Positions 1 to 8,635 of a stretch of 64,000 bases of DNA are shown piece by piece. A program made the position numbers and the translations under genes. Below the pieces are notes generated by a model. It made no database searches, was not told the origin of the DNA, and was given only the letters and a program-made list of their open reading frames with translations. The DNA comes from Actinoplanes sp. M2I2 (GTDB lineage Bacteria; Actinomycetota; Actinomycetes; Mycobacteriales; Micromonosporaceae): assembly GCF_023544445.1 (NCBI RefSeq), contig NZ_JALPVJ010000027.1, positions 1 to 64,000 of the forward strand. The letters are read 5' to 3'. How positions within the stretch are numbered: the first letter of the stretch is position 1; every line of letters begins with the position of its first letter.

Positions 1-235
1 ACGCCACGTCCGGTGAGTGCACGAGCACCTCCCGGCCGGAGTCGACAGATCCCAGGCAAGACCCGAAGTCAGTGGGAGGGTGGGTCAAACCCCGGCGGGA
101 GGTGCTCATCACCATCCTCTCTGTGGGTGGGGGAGGCGGTGGCACCCCGGAAGATCACGCGGGGTTCGACGGTGTTGGTCCGGTTTTCGTGCGGACGCCG
201 CCTGGTGTTGCGGTGCGCCCGACATATTGACCCGC

Positions 236-2038
236 GTGGAACGAAGGAATCTTCTCCGGGCGGCCGTCGCCGCCCCCGCCGCGACCCTTGTCACGACCGC
301 CGCCGGCGCCGCACCCGCTCAGGCCGCGGCCGGCCGTTTCGACGCCGACAGCCCCCGCTTCGCGATCGCGGTGCTGCCCGACACCCAATATCTGTTCGAC
401 GCCGACAGCGCCGACCCCGCGCCCCTGCGGGAGACCTTCGGCTATCTGCTGGAGCAGCGGGCCGAGGACAACATCGCCTTCCTGACGCATCTGGGCGACG
501 TCACCGAGCACGGCACCGAGCAGGAGATCGTGCTGGCCGGTCAGACGTTCACCAAGATCGACGGCAAGCTGCCGTACAGCGTGCTCGCGGGCAACCACGA
601 CGTCAACGGCTCGACCGACGACCAGCGCGGCCCCAGCGCGTACCTGTCGACCTTCGGCCCGCAGCGTCAGCGCAAGTCGCGGACGTTCCTGGGCGCCTCC
701 AAGGACGGCTACAACAGCGCGCACCTGATCGAGGCGGCCGGTCGCCAGTGGCTGATCCTCGCGCTCGACTGGCGCATCTCGGACGGCGGGCTGGCCTGGG
801 CCCGCGAGACGCTCAAGAACCACCCGGTCCCCGCGATCGTCACGACGCACGACCTCGCCTACGCCGACGACGCCGGGAAGGCGTACCTCTCGGGCAACGG
901 GCAGCGGCTCTGGGACCAGCTGGTCAAGGGCAACGACCAGATCTTCCTGACGTTGAACGGGCACTACTGGCCGCCCGGCCGCGCGGTCCTGACCAACGAC
1001 GCCGGCCACGACGTCCACGTGCACATCACCAACTACCAGGACCGCTACTACGGCGGCGCCGGCATGATCCGGCTCTACCGCTTCGACCTGGTGCGCAACC
1101 GCATCGACGTCGAGACGTTCGCGCCCTGGTTCCTGGCGCGTGATCCGAGCAAGCGCACCCCGCTCGAGGCCGAGACGATCGAGCTGACCAGCGATGTCGA
1201 CCGCTTCAGCCTCGACTTCGACTTCGGGCGGCGCTTCCCGCTCGCCGCGCCGGCTCCCCGACCGGCCGCCCAGGTGGTCGACCGGCACACCGCCGCCTAC
1301 TGGCGGTTCGACGGCAACGGCCAGTCGGTGGCCGACGGCGCTACCGTCCGGGACCTCTCCGGCAAGGGCAACCACCTCACCGTACGGCGTCTCGCCAACA
1401 GCACCGACCAGACGCTCACCGTTTCGGCGGAGCACCACGTCGGCGCCCCGGCCCACGCCAGCCTGCGTTTCGACGGCGGCAAGGGCCCCGACCGCGGCGC
1501 GATCCTGCACACCGCGGCCGACGCCCCGATCAACGGTGAGAAGTTCCTCGGCGGCTACACCATCGAGGCGTTCGTCAAGCTGCCCGAGCCGTTCGAGGGC
1601 GACCACGCCTGGATGGGCATCCTCAGCTGGGAGGGCCGGGCCGGCGACGCGGGCAAGCACAGCGGCTGGTCCGACCTTGAGCCCACCTGCAGCCTGAACA
1701 TCTCGGGCGAGCGGTTCCTGCAGTACGTGCTCTACTCCGAGATCGGCGACCACAACCCGACGTCGTGGAGCCACGCCCTGCCGACCGGCGTGTGGCAGCA
1801 CCTCGCGGTCGTCAACGACGGCAAACGCTCGATCGTCTACGTCAACGGTTCCAAGATCGCCCGGAACCCGACCCAGCCCGCGCAGGGCATCGCCACGCTG
1901 GGCCGTCCCTTCGTGCTCGGCGCGACGTCGTTCGACCTGAAGTACGGCCAGGGCTTCTACGGCTGGATCGGCGACGTGCGGATCACCGGGCGGGCGCTGC
2001 GCCCGGCCCAGTTCCTCCCGGGGGGCCACTACCGCTGA
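236..2038 (+). CDS. Exported calcineurin-like phosphoesterase with C-terminal LamG-like domain
   Basis: A 600-residue secreted metallophosphoesterase, probably acting outside the cell on a phosphoester that cannot be named. From the GTG start the N-terminus reads MERRNLLRAA and then an Ala-rich hydrophobic stretch, a Tat-like signal with paired arginines. Metal-binding motifs of the calcineurin fold follow: LPDTQ (about residue 49), HLGDV (about 88), GNHD (about 119-122) and later TTHD and NGHYW. The last motif departs from the usual GHxH. From about residue 350 onward the sequence looks like a concanavalin A/LamG fold, usually a carbohydrate- or surface-binding module. The start was chosen because it places the Tat motif at the N-terminus; the reading frame stays open upstream to base 17. 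No clear Shine-Dalgarno precedes it. Domain assignment is confident, substrate unknown. Confidence 0.85.
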   Translation: MERRNLLRAAVAAPAATLVTTAAGAAPAQAAAGRFDADSPRFAIAVLPDTQYLFDADSADPAPLRETFGYLLEQRAEDNIAFLTHLGDVTEHGTEQEIVLAGQTFTKIDGKLPYSVLAGNHDVNGSTDDQRGPSAYLSTFGPQRQRKSRTFLGASKDGYNSAHLIEAAGRQWLILALDWRISDGGLAWARETLKNHPVPAIVTTHDLAYADDAGKAYLSGNGQRLWDQLVKGNDQIFLTLNGHYWPPGRAVLTNDAGHDVHVHITNYQDRYYGGAGMIRLYRFDLVRNRIDVETFAPWFLARDPSKRTPLEAETIELTSDVDRFSLDFDFGRRFPLAAPAPRPAAQVVDRHTAAYWRFDGNGQSVADGATVRDLSGKGNHLTVRRLANSTDQTLTVSAEHHVGAPAHASLRFDGGKGPDRGAILHTAADAPINGEKFLGGYTIEAFVKLPEPFEGDHAWMGILSWEGRAGDAGKHSGWSDLEPTCSLNISGERFLQYVLYSEIGDHNPTSWSHALPTGVWQHLAVVNDGKRSIVYVNGSKIARNPTQPAQGIATLGRPFVLGATSFDLKYGQGFYGWIGDVRITGRALRPAQFLPGGHYR

Positions 2039-2065
2039 TCCTTGCCCAGCGCCCATGATCGGGGG

Positions 2066-3448
2066 ATGGACAGGAGGGCCCGGGGTCTCGCGCTGCTGGT
2101 CGCGGGCGCCTTCTTCATGGAGATCCTCGACGCGACGGTGATCGCCCCGGCGGCGCCGCACATCGCCGGCGACCTCGGGGTGCCGCCGGTCACCGTGAAC
2201 GTGGCGATCACCGCCTACCTGCTCACGCTGGCCGTCTTCATCCCGATCAGCGGCTGGCTGACCGAGCGGTTCGGCGCCCGCCGGGTCTTCACCGTCGCGA
2301 TCATCGTGTTCACGCTGGCCTCGGCCGGCTGCGCCGCCGCGGTCAACCTGCCGATGCTCGTCGGCACCCGGGTGCTGCAGGGCGTCGGCGGGGCCCTCAT
2401 GGTGCCGGTGGGCCGGCTGGTGGTCATCCGCACGACGGCCAAGACCGATCTGGTACGGGCCATCGCGTACCTGACCTGGCCCGCGCTCGCCGCTCCGCTG
2501 ATCGCCCCGGCGCTCGGCGGGCTCCTCAGCACGTACGCGTCCTGGCGCCTGATCTTCCTGGTCAACGTGCCGCTCGGCCTGCTCGCGCTGCCGCTGGCCC
2601 GCCGCCTGATCCCCGACGTGCGCGCCGACACACCGCGCCGCCTCGACCGGCGCGGCTTCCTGCTGGTCGCCACCGGCACGGCGGCCCTGGTGGCCGGCCT
2701 GGAGGGAATCGCCGATCAGAACCCCCGCTGGCCGCTCGCGGTCGCCCTGCTGTTCGGGGCGGCCACGGCGCTGATCCTGACCGTCGTTCACCTGCTGCGC
2801 GCCGCGAACCCCCTGGTCGACCTGCGCATCCTGCGTGTCCGCACCTACCGCGTGACCGCCCTCGGCGGTTCGGTCTTCCGCGCCGTCATGAACGCGATCC
2901 CGTTCCTGCTGCCCCTGCTCTTCCAGCTCGGCTTCGGCTGGACAGCCGCGCAGGCCGGCCTGGTCGTGATCGCCCTGTTCGCCGGCAACATCGGCATCAA
3001 GCCGGTCACCACCCCGCTGATGCGCCGCTTCGGCATGCGCCCGGTCATGGCCGGCGCCGTGCTGGCCTCGGCCGCCTGCCTGATCGCCCTGTCCTCGCTG
3101 ACCGGCTCCACGCCGCTGCCGCTCATCCTGCTCGTGCTGGCCCTCAGCGGCACCTTCCGCTCGATCGGCTTCACCACGTACAACACGCTGGCCTTCGCCG
3201 ATGTCCCACCCGAGCGCCTGACCGGCGCCAACACCCTGATGTCGACGGTCCAGGAACTCGGCGCGGGCCTGGGCGTGGCTTGCGGCGCCCTCCTCGTACG
3301 ACTGGGCGCCTCGTTCACCGAGGGTGCCGAGCCCCGCTTCCGCGTCGCCTTCCTCGCCCTCGCCGTCCTGCTGGTGGTCCCCGCCGTCGAGGCCTTCCGC
3401 CTGCCCGCGACGGCCGGAAACCTCATCGTCGGCCGCGCGAAGTCCTGA
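2066..3448 (+). CDS. MFS transporter, DHA2 (EmrB/QacA-like) family
   Basis: A 460-residue inner-membrane protein made almost entirely of hydrophobic helices. It opens with ARGLALLVAGAFFMEILDAT, matching the first helix of DHA2 drug:H+ antiporters, which carry an acidic residue and a D-A-T motif there. The conserved ITAYLLTLAVFIPISGWL segment (helix 2) and the motif GARRVF (loop 2-3) are visible. Length fits the 14-helix subgroup. Family knowledge predicts proton-driven efflux of a small toxic compound, but substrate cannot be read from sequence. The ATG at 2066 was preferred over a TTG at 2042 because it starts just before the first helix. It lies 27 bases after the phosphoesterase and may be cotranscribed. 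Confidence 0.88.
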   Translation: MDRRARGLALLVAGAFFMEILDATVIAPAAPHIAGDLGVPPVTVNVAITAYLLTLAVFIPISGWLTERFGARRVFTVAIIVFTLASAGCAAAVNLPMLVGTRVLQGVGGALMVPVGRLVVIRTTAKTDLVRAIAYLTWPALAAPLIAPALGGLLSTYASWRLIFLVNVPLGLLALPLARRLIPDVRADTPRRLDRRGFLLVATGTAALVAGLEGIADQNPRWPLAVALLFGAATALILTVVHLLRAANPLVDLRILRVRTYRVTALGGSVFRAVMNAIPFLLPLLFQLGFGWTAAQAGLVVIALFAGNIGIKPVTTPLMRRFGMRPVMAGAVLASAACLIALSSLTGSTPLPLILLVLALSGTFRSIGFTTYNTLAFADVPPERLTGANTLMSTVQELGAGLGVACGALLVRLGASFTEGAEPRFRVAFLALAVLLVVPAVEAFRLPATAGNLIVGRAKS

Positions 3449-3576
3449 CCCCCGGACGGCCCGATGTGCCCATGACGCCCGGTCCCACCCCGCCGGGCAG
3501 TTGCGGGTCCGGGCCCGCCGACCTACCCGAGCCGCCGACCACCTCGACCGCCGGCCCTCGGCCCCGGCGGCGGGCA

Positions 3577-3700
3577 CCCACGTGTTCATGGGCCACGGCC
3601 GATCTCCGCTGTGGCGCGAGCTGAAGAACTTCGTCGTCGACCGGCTCCACCTTCCCTACGACGAGTTCGCTCCCTGGTCGCTCGGCAGAACGAGGGTCTG
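3577..3700 (+). pseudogene. Remnant of a TIR-like nucleotide-binding domain gene
   Basis: One frame encodes THVFMGHGRSPLWRELKNFV followed by VDRLHLPYDEF, which closely resembles the conserved start of the TIR-like predicted nucleotide-binding domain (PF10137 type; family members read roughly F-I-G-H-G-R-S-x-x-W-R-E-L-K and L-P-x-D-E-F). After DEF the expected N-R-V-x-V-A-G continuation is absent; the frame runs about 26 further unrelated residues to a stop near 3758. Upstream, the frame is low-complexity Pro/Arg and has no clear start. About 40 residues of a domain that is normally well over 100 survive, so this is read as a decayed gene. Relatives act in anti-phage nucleotide signalling or NAD cleavage (family knowledge). 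The rest of the 318-base gap between the MFS gene and the FHA gene shows nothing else recognisable. Confidence 0.6.
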
Positions 3701-3766
3701 TCGTCGGGGGCCTGACTGCCCTACGGCGACCGGCACGGTCGAGCACGTCGGGGATTGATCGGGCGC

Positions 3767-4465
3767 TCAGCGCAGGCGCAGCGTCAGCGCCGTGCCGCCG
3801 ATCTCGATGAGGTCGCCGGGGCGCAGATCGACGGTGGCGATCGGGTGGCCGTTGACCCGGGTGCCGTTGTGCGAGCCGAGGTCGGTCAGGGTGATGCGGT
3901 CGTCGTGGACCTCGATGATCAGGTGGCGGCGGGACACGCCGGGGTCGCGCAGGCGTACCCCGGCCTCCCGGTCACGGCCCAGCACGGTCAGGCCCGGGGG
4001 CAGCCCCCACGCCTGGCCCTCGGCGCTGACCAGCGTCGCGCGGGCGTCGTCCGGGGGCGGCGCCGGACGCGGGGGAGGAGGGTCGGGCTCGAGCAGGGCG
4101 GCCACCCGGAAGGTGCCGGTGTCGAGGTCGTCGCCCTGGAACACCTGGACGGAGACGTCGCCGTAGACGATCCAGGCCTGCTCGGCGATCAGCGACGCCT
4201 GCAGGGTGGCCAGCTCCTGCGCCAGCCGGGCCGCGTGCGGGGCCCAGCGCCGGTGGTCGTAGGCGGAGAGCCCGACCGTGTAGTGGTTGGGCACCAGAGT
4301 CCGGCCGCCGGCCAGCAGCGCCTTGTGCCGCTCGGCCTCGCGCCGCATGGCGTCCAGGATGTCCGCCGGGCGCACCGCACCGGAGGGCTCGAGCCTCTCG
4401 AGCCCCAGGCGTTCGGGCGCAGCGGTCACGGCGTCATCCAGACGGGTCGTACGGCACGGCGGCAT
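3767..4465 (-). CDS. DUF3662-FHA domain protein (FhaA-like)
   Basis: A 232-residue cytoplasmic signalling adaptor. Residues about 15-130 match the DUF3662 module found at the N-terminus of actinobacterial FhaA proteins (ADILDAMRREAERHK, LVPNHYTVGLS). A Pro-rich linker (about 130-142) leads to a C-terminal FHA domain with the full phosphothreonine pocket: LGRD, SRRH, and SHNGTRVNG. FHA domains bind phosphothreonine on partners of Ser/Thr kinases. FhaA genes normally sit with pknA/pknB and cell-division genes. This copy stands alone, upstream of nothing recognisable and downstream of a glucosidase on the same strand. A kinase lies 17 kb away at 21.1-22.9 kb, with no evident link. Start ATG at 4465. 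Confidence 0.85.
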   Translation of the reverse strand: MPPCRTTRLDDAVTAAPERLGLERLEPSGAVRPADILDAMRREAERHKALLAGGRTLVPNHYTVGLSAYDHRRWAPHAARLAQELATLQASLIAEQAWIVYGDVSVQVFQGDDLDTGTFRVAALLEPDPPPPRPAPPPDDARATLVSAEGQAWGLPPGLTVLGRDREAGVRLRDPGVSRRHLIIEVHDDRITLTDLGSHNGTRVNGHPIATVDLRPGDLIEIGGTALTLRLR

Positions 4466-4561
4466 GACACGCCGCGCCGGAGTCGGCGCGGCGCCCGGAG
4501 GCCTTCGGCGGCATGCCAGGCAAGCTCAGCTGACGAGTATGCCAGGCGAGGGCCGCCGCGA

Positions 4562-6943
4562 TCAGGACACTGTCGCGCGGATGTCGCCCAGACCCCGTGC
4601 CACCAGGAACTTCCCGCCGTCGGCGAGCCGGTGCGTCCAGGTGTGCGACTCGGCGTCCCAGCGGCGCCACAGCCGGCGGTCGGCGTGCACGGTGACCCGC
4701 GCCGACTTGCCCGGCTCGACCGTCACGGAGGTCCACCCGACCAGGCGTACGGGTTCGTCACGCTCGACCGGGCGCAGGTAGACCTGCACGACCTCGCGGC
4801 TCTCGTGCCGGCCGACGTTGCGCACGGTCACCGTGATCGACGGCGCGTCGCCGGTCACCAGCCGCACGTCGGAGTACTCCCACTCGCCGTACCCGAGCCC
4901 GTGCCCCAGCCAGAACGCCGGCTCCGGCGCGTGGCCCGCGAAGTGCCCGCGGTAGCCGATGAACGTGCCCTCGCTGTATTCCAGCCGGCCGTCGACCGGT
5001 GTCACCGACCACGCGGGCGCGGCCCCGTCGGCCGCCGGGAACGTGGTGACCAGCCGTCCGGCCGGCTCGATGTCGCCCAGCAGGGCGGCCGCCACGGCGT
5101 GCCCGCCCTCCTGCCCGGGCAGGCCGGCCCAGAGCACCGCGTCGACCCGGGGCAGCCAGGGCATGAGCACCGGCGTGCCCGCGTTGACGACCACGACCGT
5201 CCGCCGGGCCGCGCCCGCCACCGCCTCGACCAGCGCGTCCTGGGCGCCGGGCAGCCGCAGCGTGGTCTTGTCGACCGCCTCCGTCTCCTGCTCCTCGGTG
5301 AGGCCGACGACCACCACGGCCACGTCCGCGCCGGCCGCCGCGCGGACGGCGTCGTCGATCACGTCGACCGTCTCGCGGGAGGCCCCGTTGCCGATCAGCC
5401 CGTAGAGCCCCATGCCGTCGATGGACACGGACGCCTCGAAGGTGCCCAGCCCCTCGGCGGTGATCACCCTGGTGGGCGGCGTGAGCACTTCCTCGCCCAT
5501 GCCGGAACCCGAGGTCCGCAGCTCGAACGACGACGACTGCTCCCCGGCGACGAGCTGCCAGGCGCCCACGCCGAGAACACCCAGCTCGGCCGGCCCGTCG
5601 GCGTGCACGTCGGCCACGAACCGGGCGGTGGCGACGGTGCCGGTGAAGGGGTCGTCCATCCCGATCATCGTCTTGGCCTGGGGGCAGAAGCGGCGCTCGA
5701 GTTCCGAGCCGGCCGCGTCGTACAGGATGACGTCGATGCCCGGCTGCCCGTTCGAGGGCGCGGTCAGGAAGCCGCCACGCGCGGGCACGGGACGGGTGCG
5801 CACGTCCACCCCGTCGACCACCGTCACCCGGTCGCCGAGCAGCGCGCTCAGCCCCTCGGCCACGCTGACCTGGTACGGCGGGTTCACCGCGGCCGAGCCG
5901 CCGCCCATGTCGATCGTCTCGAGGGCGTGCCGCCCGATCAGCGCCACGCCGGTCGAGCGGTTCAGCGGCAGCAGGTCGCTGTCGTTCTTGAGCACGGTGA
6001 TTCCGCTCGCCGCCAGCCGGGTCAACTGCTCCCGGCGTACGGGGGAGGTCGGCTCGGGAAGGTCGGCCGGGTAGTCCCGCGGCACGCCCAGGGCGCCGAC
6101 CCGCTGGGCCAGGCGCAGCAGCCGCGTGACGTGGTCGTCGATGGCCGTCTCGTCGACCTCGCCCGCCCGCACCGCGGCGACCAGCGCGTCACCCCACGGC
6201 CCGTCCGGTCCCGGCATCACCAGGTCGAGTCCGCCGGCGGCCGCCGGTCCGGCCGTCTTCGTGGCGAACCAGTCCGACATGATCAGCCCCGAGTAGCCCC
6301 AGGCTCCCTTGACGACCTCGTTGTTCACGTACTGCTGCTCGGTCGCCGGCACGCCGTTGACGTCGTTGTAGGCCGCCATGATCGACCACGCGTCGGCCTC
6401 GTCGACCGCGATCTCGAACGGCAGCAGGTAGAGCTCGTGCAGCGTCTTCTCGTCGACCACCGAGCTCATCGTGTTGCGCTCGGTCTCGCTCTCGTTGGCC
6501 ACCAGGTGTTTGAGGCACGCGCCCACGCCGTTGTCCTGCAGGCCGCGCACATAGGCGGCGGCCAGCCGGCCGGTGAGCAGCGGATCCTCCGAGTACGCCT
6601 CGAACAGGCGCCCGCCCAGCGCCGAGCGGTGCAGGTTGATCGTGGGGCCGAGCACGACGTGGATCTGCTGCGCCATCGCCTCCTCGGCGAGGAGCTGCCC
6701 GACCTCGTACGCCGTCCGCTCGTCCCACGCGGCGGCGAGCAGGGTGGCGTTCGGGAACAGGGTGACCACCCGGCCCCCGGTGAACTTCAGACCGCGTACG
6801 CCCGTGGGCCCGTCGGAGAAGCGCATCTCGCGCAACCCGATCGACGGTTCGTCCGCGAGGGTGAATGCGGTCGCGCCGGTGAGCAGGCGAACCTTGGCCG
6901 GGAGATCGAGCGACTTGACGAGGGCGGCGAGATCGGACGTCAT
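4562..6943 (-). CDS. Glycoside hydrolase family 3 beta-glucosidase
   Basis: A 793-residue enzyme expected to release terminal beta-linked sugars from oligosaccharides. No signal peptide is visible, so it probably acts in the cytoplasm on imported oligosaccharides. The N-terminal TIM barrel shows the substrate-binding KHLVANESETERN motif and the nucleophile aspartate in LIMSDWFATK (about residue 223). The alpha/beta sandwich domain follows, with an apparent PA14-like insertion (about residues 420-540) and a C-terminal fibronectin-III-like domain (about 690-780). The layout matches long bacterial GH3 glucosidases. The ATG at 6943 lies 11 bases from the palindrome shared with the divergent LacI gene. 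A -10-like TAACTAT ends about 7 bases before the ATG, so the transcript may be leaderless. Sugar specificity is not determinable. Confidence 0.92.
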   Translation of the reverse strand: MTSDLAALVKSLDLPAKVRLLTGATAFTLADEPSIGLREMRFSDGPTGVRGLKFTGGRVVTLFPNATLLAAAWDERTAYEVGQLLAEEAMAQQIHVVLGPTINLHRSALGGRLFEAYSEDPLLTGRLAAAYVRGLQDNGVGACLKHLVANESETERNTMSSVVDEKTLHELYLLPFEIAVDEADAWSIMAAYNDVNGVPATEQQYVNNEVVKGAWGYSGLIMSDWFATKTAGPAAAGGLDLVMPGPDGPWGDALVAAVRAGEVDETAIDDHVTRLLRLAQRVGALGVPRDYPADLPEPTSPVRREQLTRLAASGITVLKNDSDLLPLNRSTGVALIGRHALETIDMGGGSAAVNPPYQVSVAEGLSALLGDRVTVVDGVDVRTRPVPARGGFLTAPSNGQPGIDVILYDAAGSELERRFCPQAKTMIGMDDPFTGTVATARFVADVHADGPAELGVLGVGAWQLVAGEQSSSFELRTSGSGMGEEVLTPPTRVITAEGLGTFEASVSIDGMGLYGLIGNGASRETVDVIDDAVRAAAGADVAVVVVGLTEEQETEAVDKTTLRLPGAQDALVEAVAGAARRTVVVVNAGTPVLMPWLPRVDAVLWAGLPGQEGGHAVAAALLGDIEPAGRLVTTFPAADGAAPAWSVTPVDGRLEYSEGTFIGYRGHFAGHAPEPAFWLGHGLGYGEWEYSDVRLVTGDAPSITVTVRNVGRHESREVVQVYLRPVERDEPVRLVGWTSVTVEPGKSARVTVHADRRLWRRWDAESHTWTHRLADGGKFLVARGLGDIRATVS

Positions 6944-6953
6944 GGCCCCATAG

Positions 6954-6965
6954 TTACACGTGTAA
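6954..6965. promoter_or_regulatory. Operator palindrome between GH3 gene and lacI-type gene
   Basis: TTACACGTGTAA is a perfect 12-bp palindrome in the 33-base gap between the divergent start codons at 6943 and 6977. Its position close to both starts fits a LacI-family site that represses the glucosidase and the regulator together. Binding is inferred. Confidence 0.7.
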
Positions 6966-6976
6966 GTTGGGTTGTC

Positions 6977-7969
6977 ATGGCCGACTCCACGACCAGACGA
7001 GTCACCAGCGCCGACGTCGCCCGCCTGGCCGGGGTGTCCCGCGCGACGGTCAGCTACGTCCTCAACGACACGCCGCGCCAGACCATCTCGGCCGGCACCC
7101 GCGACCGGGTCCGCGAGGCGGCCGCCCGGCTCGGCTACTCGCCCTCGGCCGCCGCCCGCACCCTGCGCACCGGCCGCTCCGACGTGGTGCTCTGCCTGCT
7201 GCCCGACTGGCCGATCGGCACCGAGGTCGGCTCCAACCTCGGCCACCTGTCCGCCGCGCTGGCCCGGCACGGCCTGACGCTCGTCGTGCACCCCGGCAAC
7301 CACGCCGACCGCCCGATCGCCGAGTTGTGGAAGGCGATCACCCCGGCGGCCGTCATCGCGTACACCGCCTTCACCGACCCCGAGATCGCCGCGATGCGCT
7401 CGGCCGGGGTCGCCCTGATCGCCCTGTCGCGCCGCGACCGGGGGCACGAGCTGGCCGTCCCGCAGGAGCTCGTCGGGCGCCGCCAGGCCGAGCACCTCGC
7501 GCAGGCCGGGCACACCCGGCTCGGGTACGCCTACCCCGACGACCCGCGCGTGCGGTTCTTCGCCGAGCCGCGGCTGGCCGGCGTCCGGGCCGTGTGCGCC
7601 GCCCGCCGGCTCCCCACCCCGGTCGGCCTGACGGTCCCGCTCGACCCGGCGGCCGCGGCCGATGCCGTACGGCGGTGGCAGGCGACCGGGGTCACCGGCG
7701 TCTGCGCCTACAACGACGAGGTGGCGCTGGCCGTGCTGGCCGGCCTGCGCCGCGACAACCGGTCGGCGCCGGACGACCTGGCGGTGATCGGGGTCGACGA
7801 CATCCCGGCGGCCCGCCTGGCCGGCCCGCCGCTCACCACGGTGACCACCGATCAGGCCGTGGTCGGCGCGCACCTGGCGGCCACGGTCGTGGCCGCGATG
7901 CAGGGCCGGGCCGCCCCCACGCTGCCGGCCGCCGACATCGTCCGGGTGGTGCCCCGCGAGTCGGCATGA
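6977..7969 (+). CDS. LacI-family transcriptional regulator
   Basis: A 330-residue repressor. Residues about 9-55 form the LacI helix-turn-helix (VTSADVARLAGVSRATVSYV) with the hinge that follows. The rest is a periplasmic-binding-protein-like sensor domain that ends in VIGVDDIPAARLAGPPLTTV, the family's usual C-terminal signature. It is divergent from the GH3 beta-glucosidase across one palindrome, so it very likely controls that enzyme in response to a sugar and also itself. The ATG at 6977 lies 11 bases past the palindrome with no clear ribosome-binding site. Confidence 0.93.
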   Translation: MADSTTRRVTSADVARLAGVSRATVSYVLNDTPRQTISAGTRDRVREAAARLGYSPSAAARTLRTGRSDVVLCLLPDWPIGTEVGSNLGHLSAALARHGLTLVVHPGNHADRPIAELWKAITPAAVIAYTAFTDPEIAAMRSAGVALIALSRRDRGHELAVPQELVGRRQAEHLAQAGHTRLGYAYPDDPRVRFFAEPRLAGVRAVCAARRLPTPVGLTVPLDPAAAADAVRRWQATGVTGVCAYNDEVALAVLAGLRRDNRSAPDDLAVIGVDDIPAARLAGPPLTTVTTDQAVVGAHLAATVVAAMQGRAAPTLPAADIVRVVPRESA

Positions 7970-8083
7970 TCAGCCGGCGTCGATGAAGCTGACAACAAAC
8001 GCACAGGCGAGGCACATGGGCGGCTCAGCCGGCTGGCGAAGGGTGAGGGGGTGAGGACAGCCCGCCGAAGGGGGATGAGCGCC

Positions 8084-8557
8084 ATGCTCGTTTCGCTGAA
8101 CAGCAACCGTGGTCATCGCGACTTCACCGCCACCGCGACCGACCTCCCGATCAACCCGGCGAGCCTGCCCGCCGCCCCCGGCCCGCTGCCCGCGGTGGCC
8201 TACCTGGGTCATCCCGGCCGTGTCGCCGGCCTGCCGCAGCACCTGCCGCCCGGCTGGTCGCTGCGGCGCGCGACCGGCCTCGACGACCTGCGGCCCGACG
8301 AGCTCGTGCTGATCACCGCGGCCACCCCCGGCGACGTCGCCCGGGCCCGCCGCACCCTGCCGCCGGCCACGCTGATCGTCGCCCTGGTCGACGAGGAGGC
8401 GCCGGCCGAGCGGGTCGCCGGGGTGCTCACCGCCGGGGCCGACGCCTGCGTGCGGGGCGCTCAGCCCGAGATCCTGGCCGGCCACCTGGTCGCCTGCCGC
8501 CGCCGCGACCGGGCCGGCCGCTGGGCCCGGCTCAACGAGCAGGACAGGCGCTTCTGA
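8084..8557 (+). CDS. Hypothetical protein with receiver-like fold
   Basis: A 157-residue protein not recognised as a named family. The first 35 residues look unstructured. Residues about 40-140 alternate strands and helices (AVAYLGHP, DELVLITAATPG, TLIVALVDEE, AGADACVRGAQPEILAGHLV). That rhythm, and the G-A-D-A stretch near the last strand, resemble a response-regulator receiver or pseudo-receiver. The usual acidic pocket and phospho-acceptor aspartate are not evident. AAGGGG at 8069-8074 supports the ATG at 8084; an in-frame ATG at 8075 and a GTG at 8051 are alternatives. It lies alone and is followed by a terminator-like hairpin. Confidence 0.6.
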   Translation: MLVSLNSNRGHRDFTATATDLPINPASLPAAPGPLPAVAYLGHPGRVAGLPQHLPPGWSLRRATGLDDLRPDELVLITAATPGDVARARRTLPPATLIVALVDEEAPAERVAGVLTAGADACVRGAQPEILAGHLVACRRRDRAGRWARLNEQDRRF

Positions 8558-8560
8558 CCC

Positions 8561-8587
8561 CGGGCCGCCCGCGAAGCGTGCGGCCCG
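8561..8587. terminator. Hairpin between convergent genes
   Basis: CGGGCCGC (8561-8568) pairs with GCGGCCCG (8580-8587), with an inner CGC/GCG pair around a GAA loop. It lies between the convergent ends at 8557 and 8636. There is no T-run, as is common for GC-rich actinobacterial terminators. Confidence 0.55.
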
Positions 8588-8635
8588 CTCTCCGGGGAGC
8601 AGTGCGCGAGCGGTCGGGCGACGGTTCGCCGGTGC

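Noticed and set aside
155-3589. 1144-codon open frame on the minus strand opposite the phosphoesterase and MFS genes
   Set aside because: Its composition is Arg/Gly/Gln/Asp-rich with no recognisable domain; it is an antisense shadow caused by very high GC in codon position three of the real genes.
3280-3624. Short Pro/Arg-rich plus-strand frame over the MFS gene end
   Set aside because: Shadow frame with no motif; only the frame containing the TIR-like remnant shows family similarity.
3755-6976. Long plus-strand frame in front of the LacI gene
   Set aside because: It is antisense to the FHA and GH3 genes and merely joins the LacI frame; LacI starts at 6977 with its helix-turn-helix.
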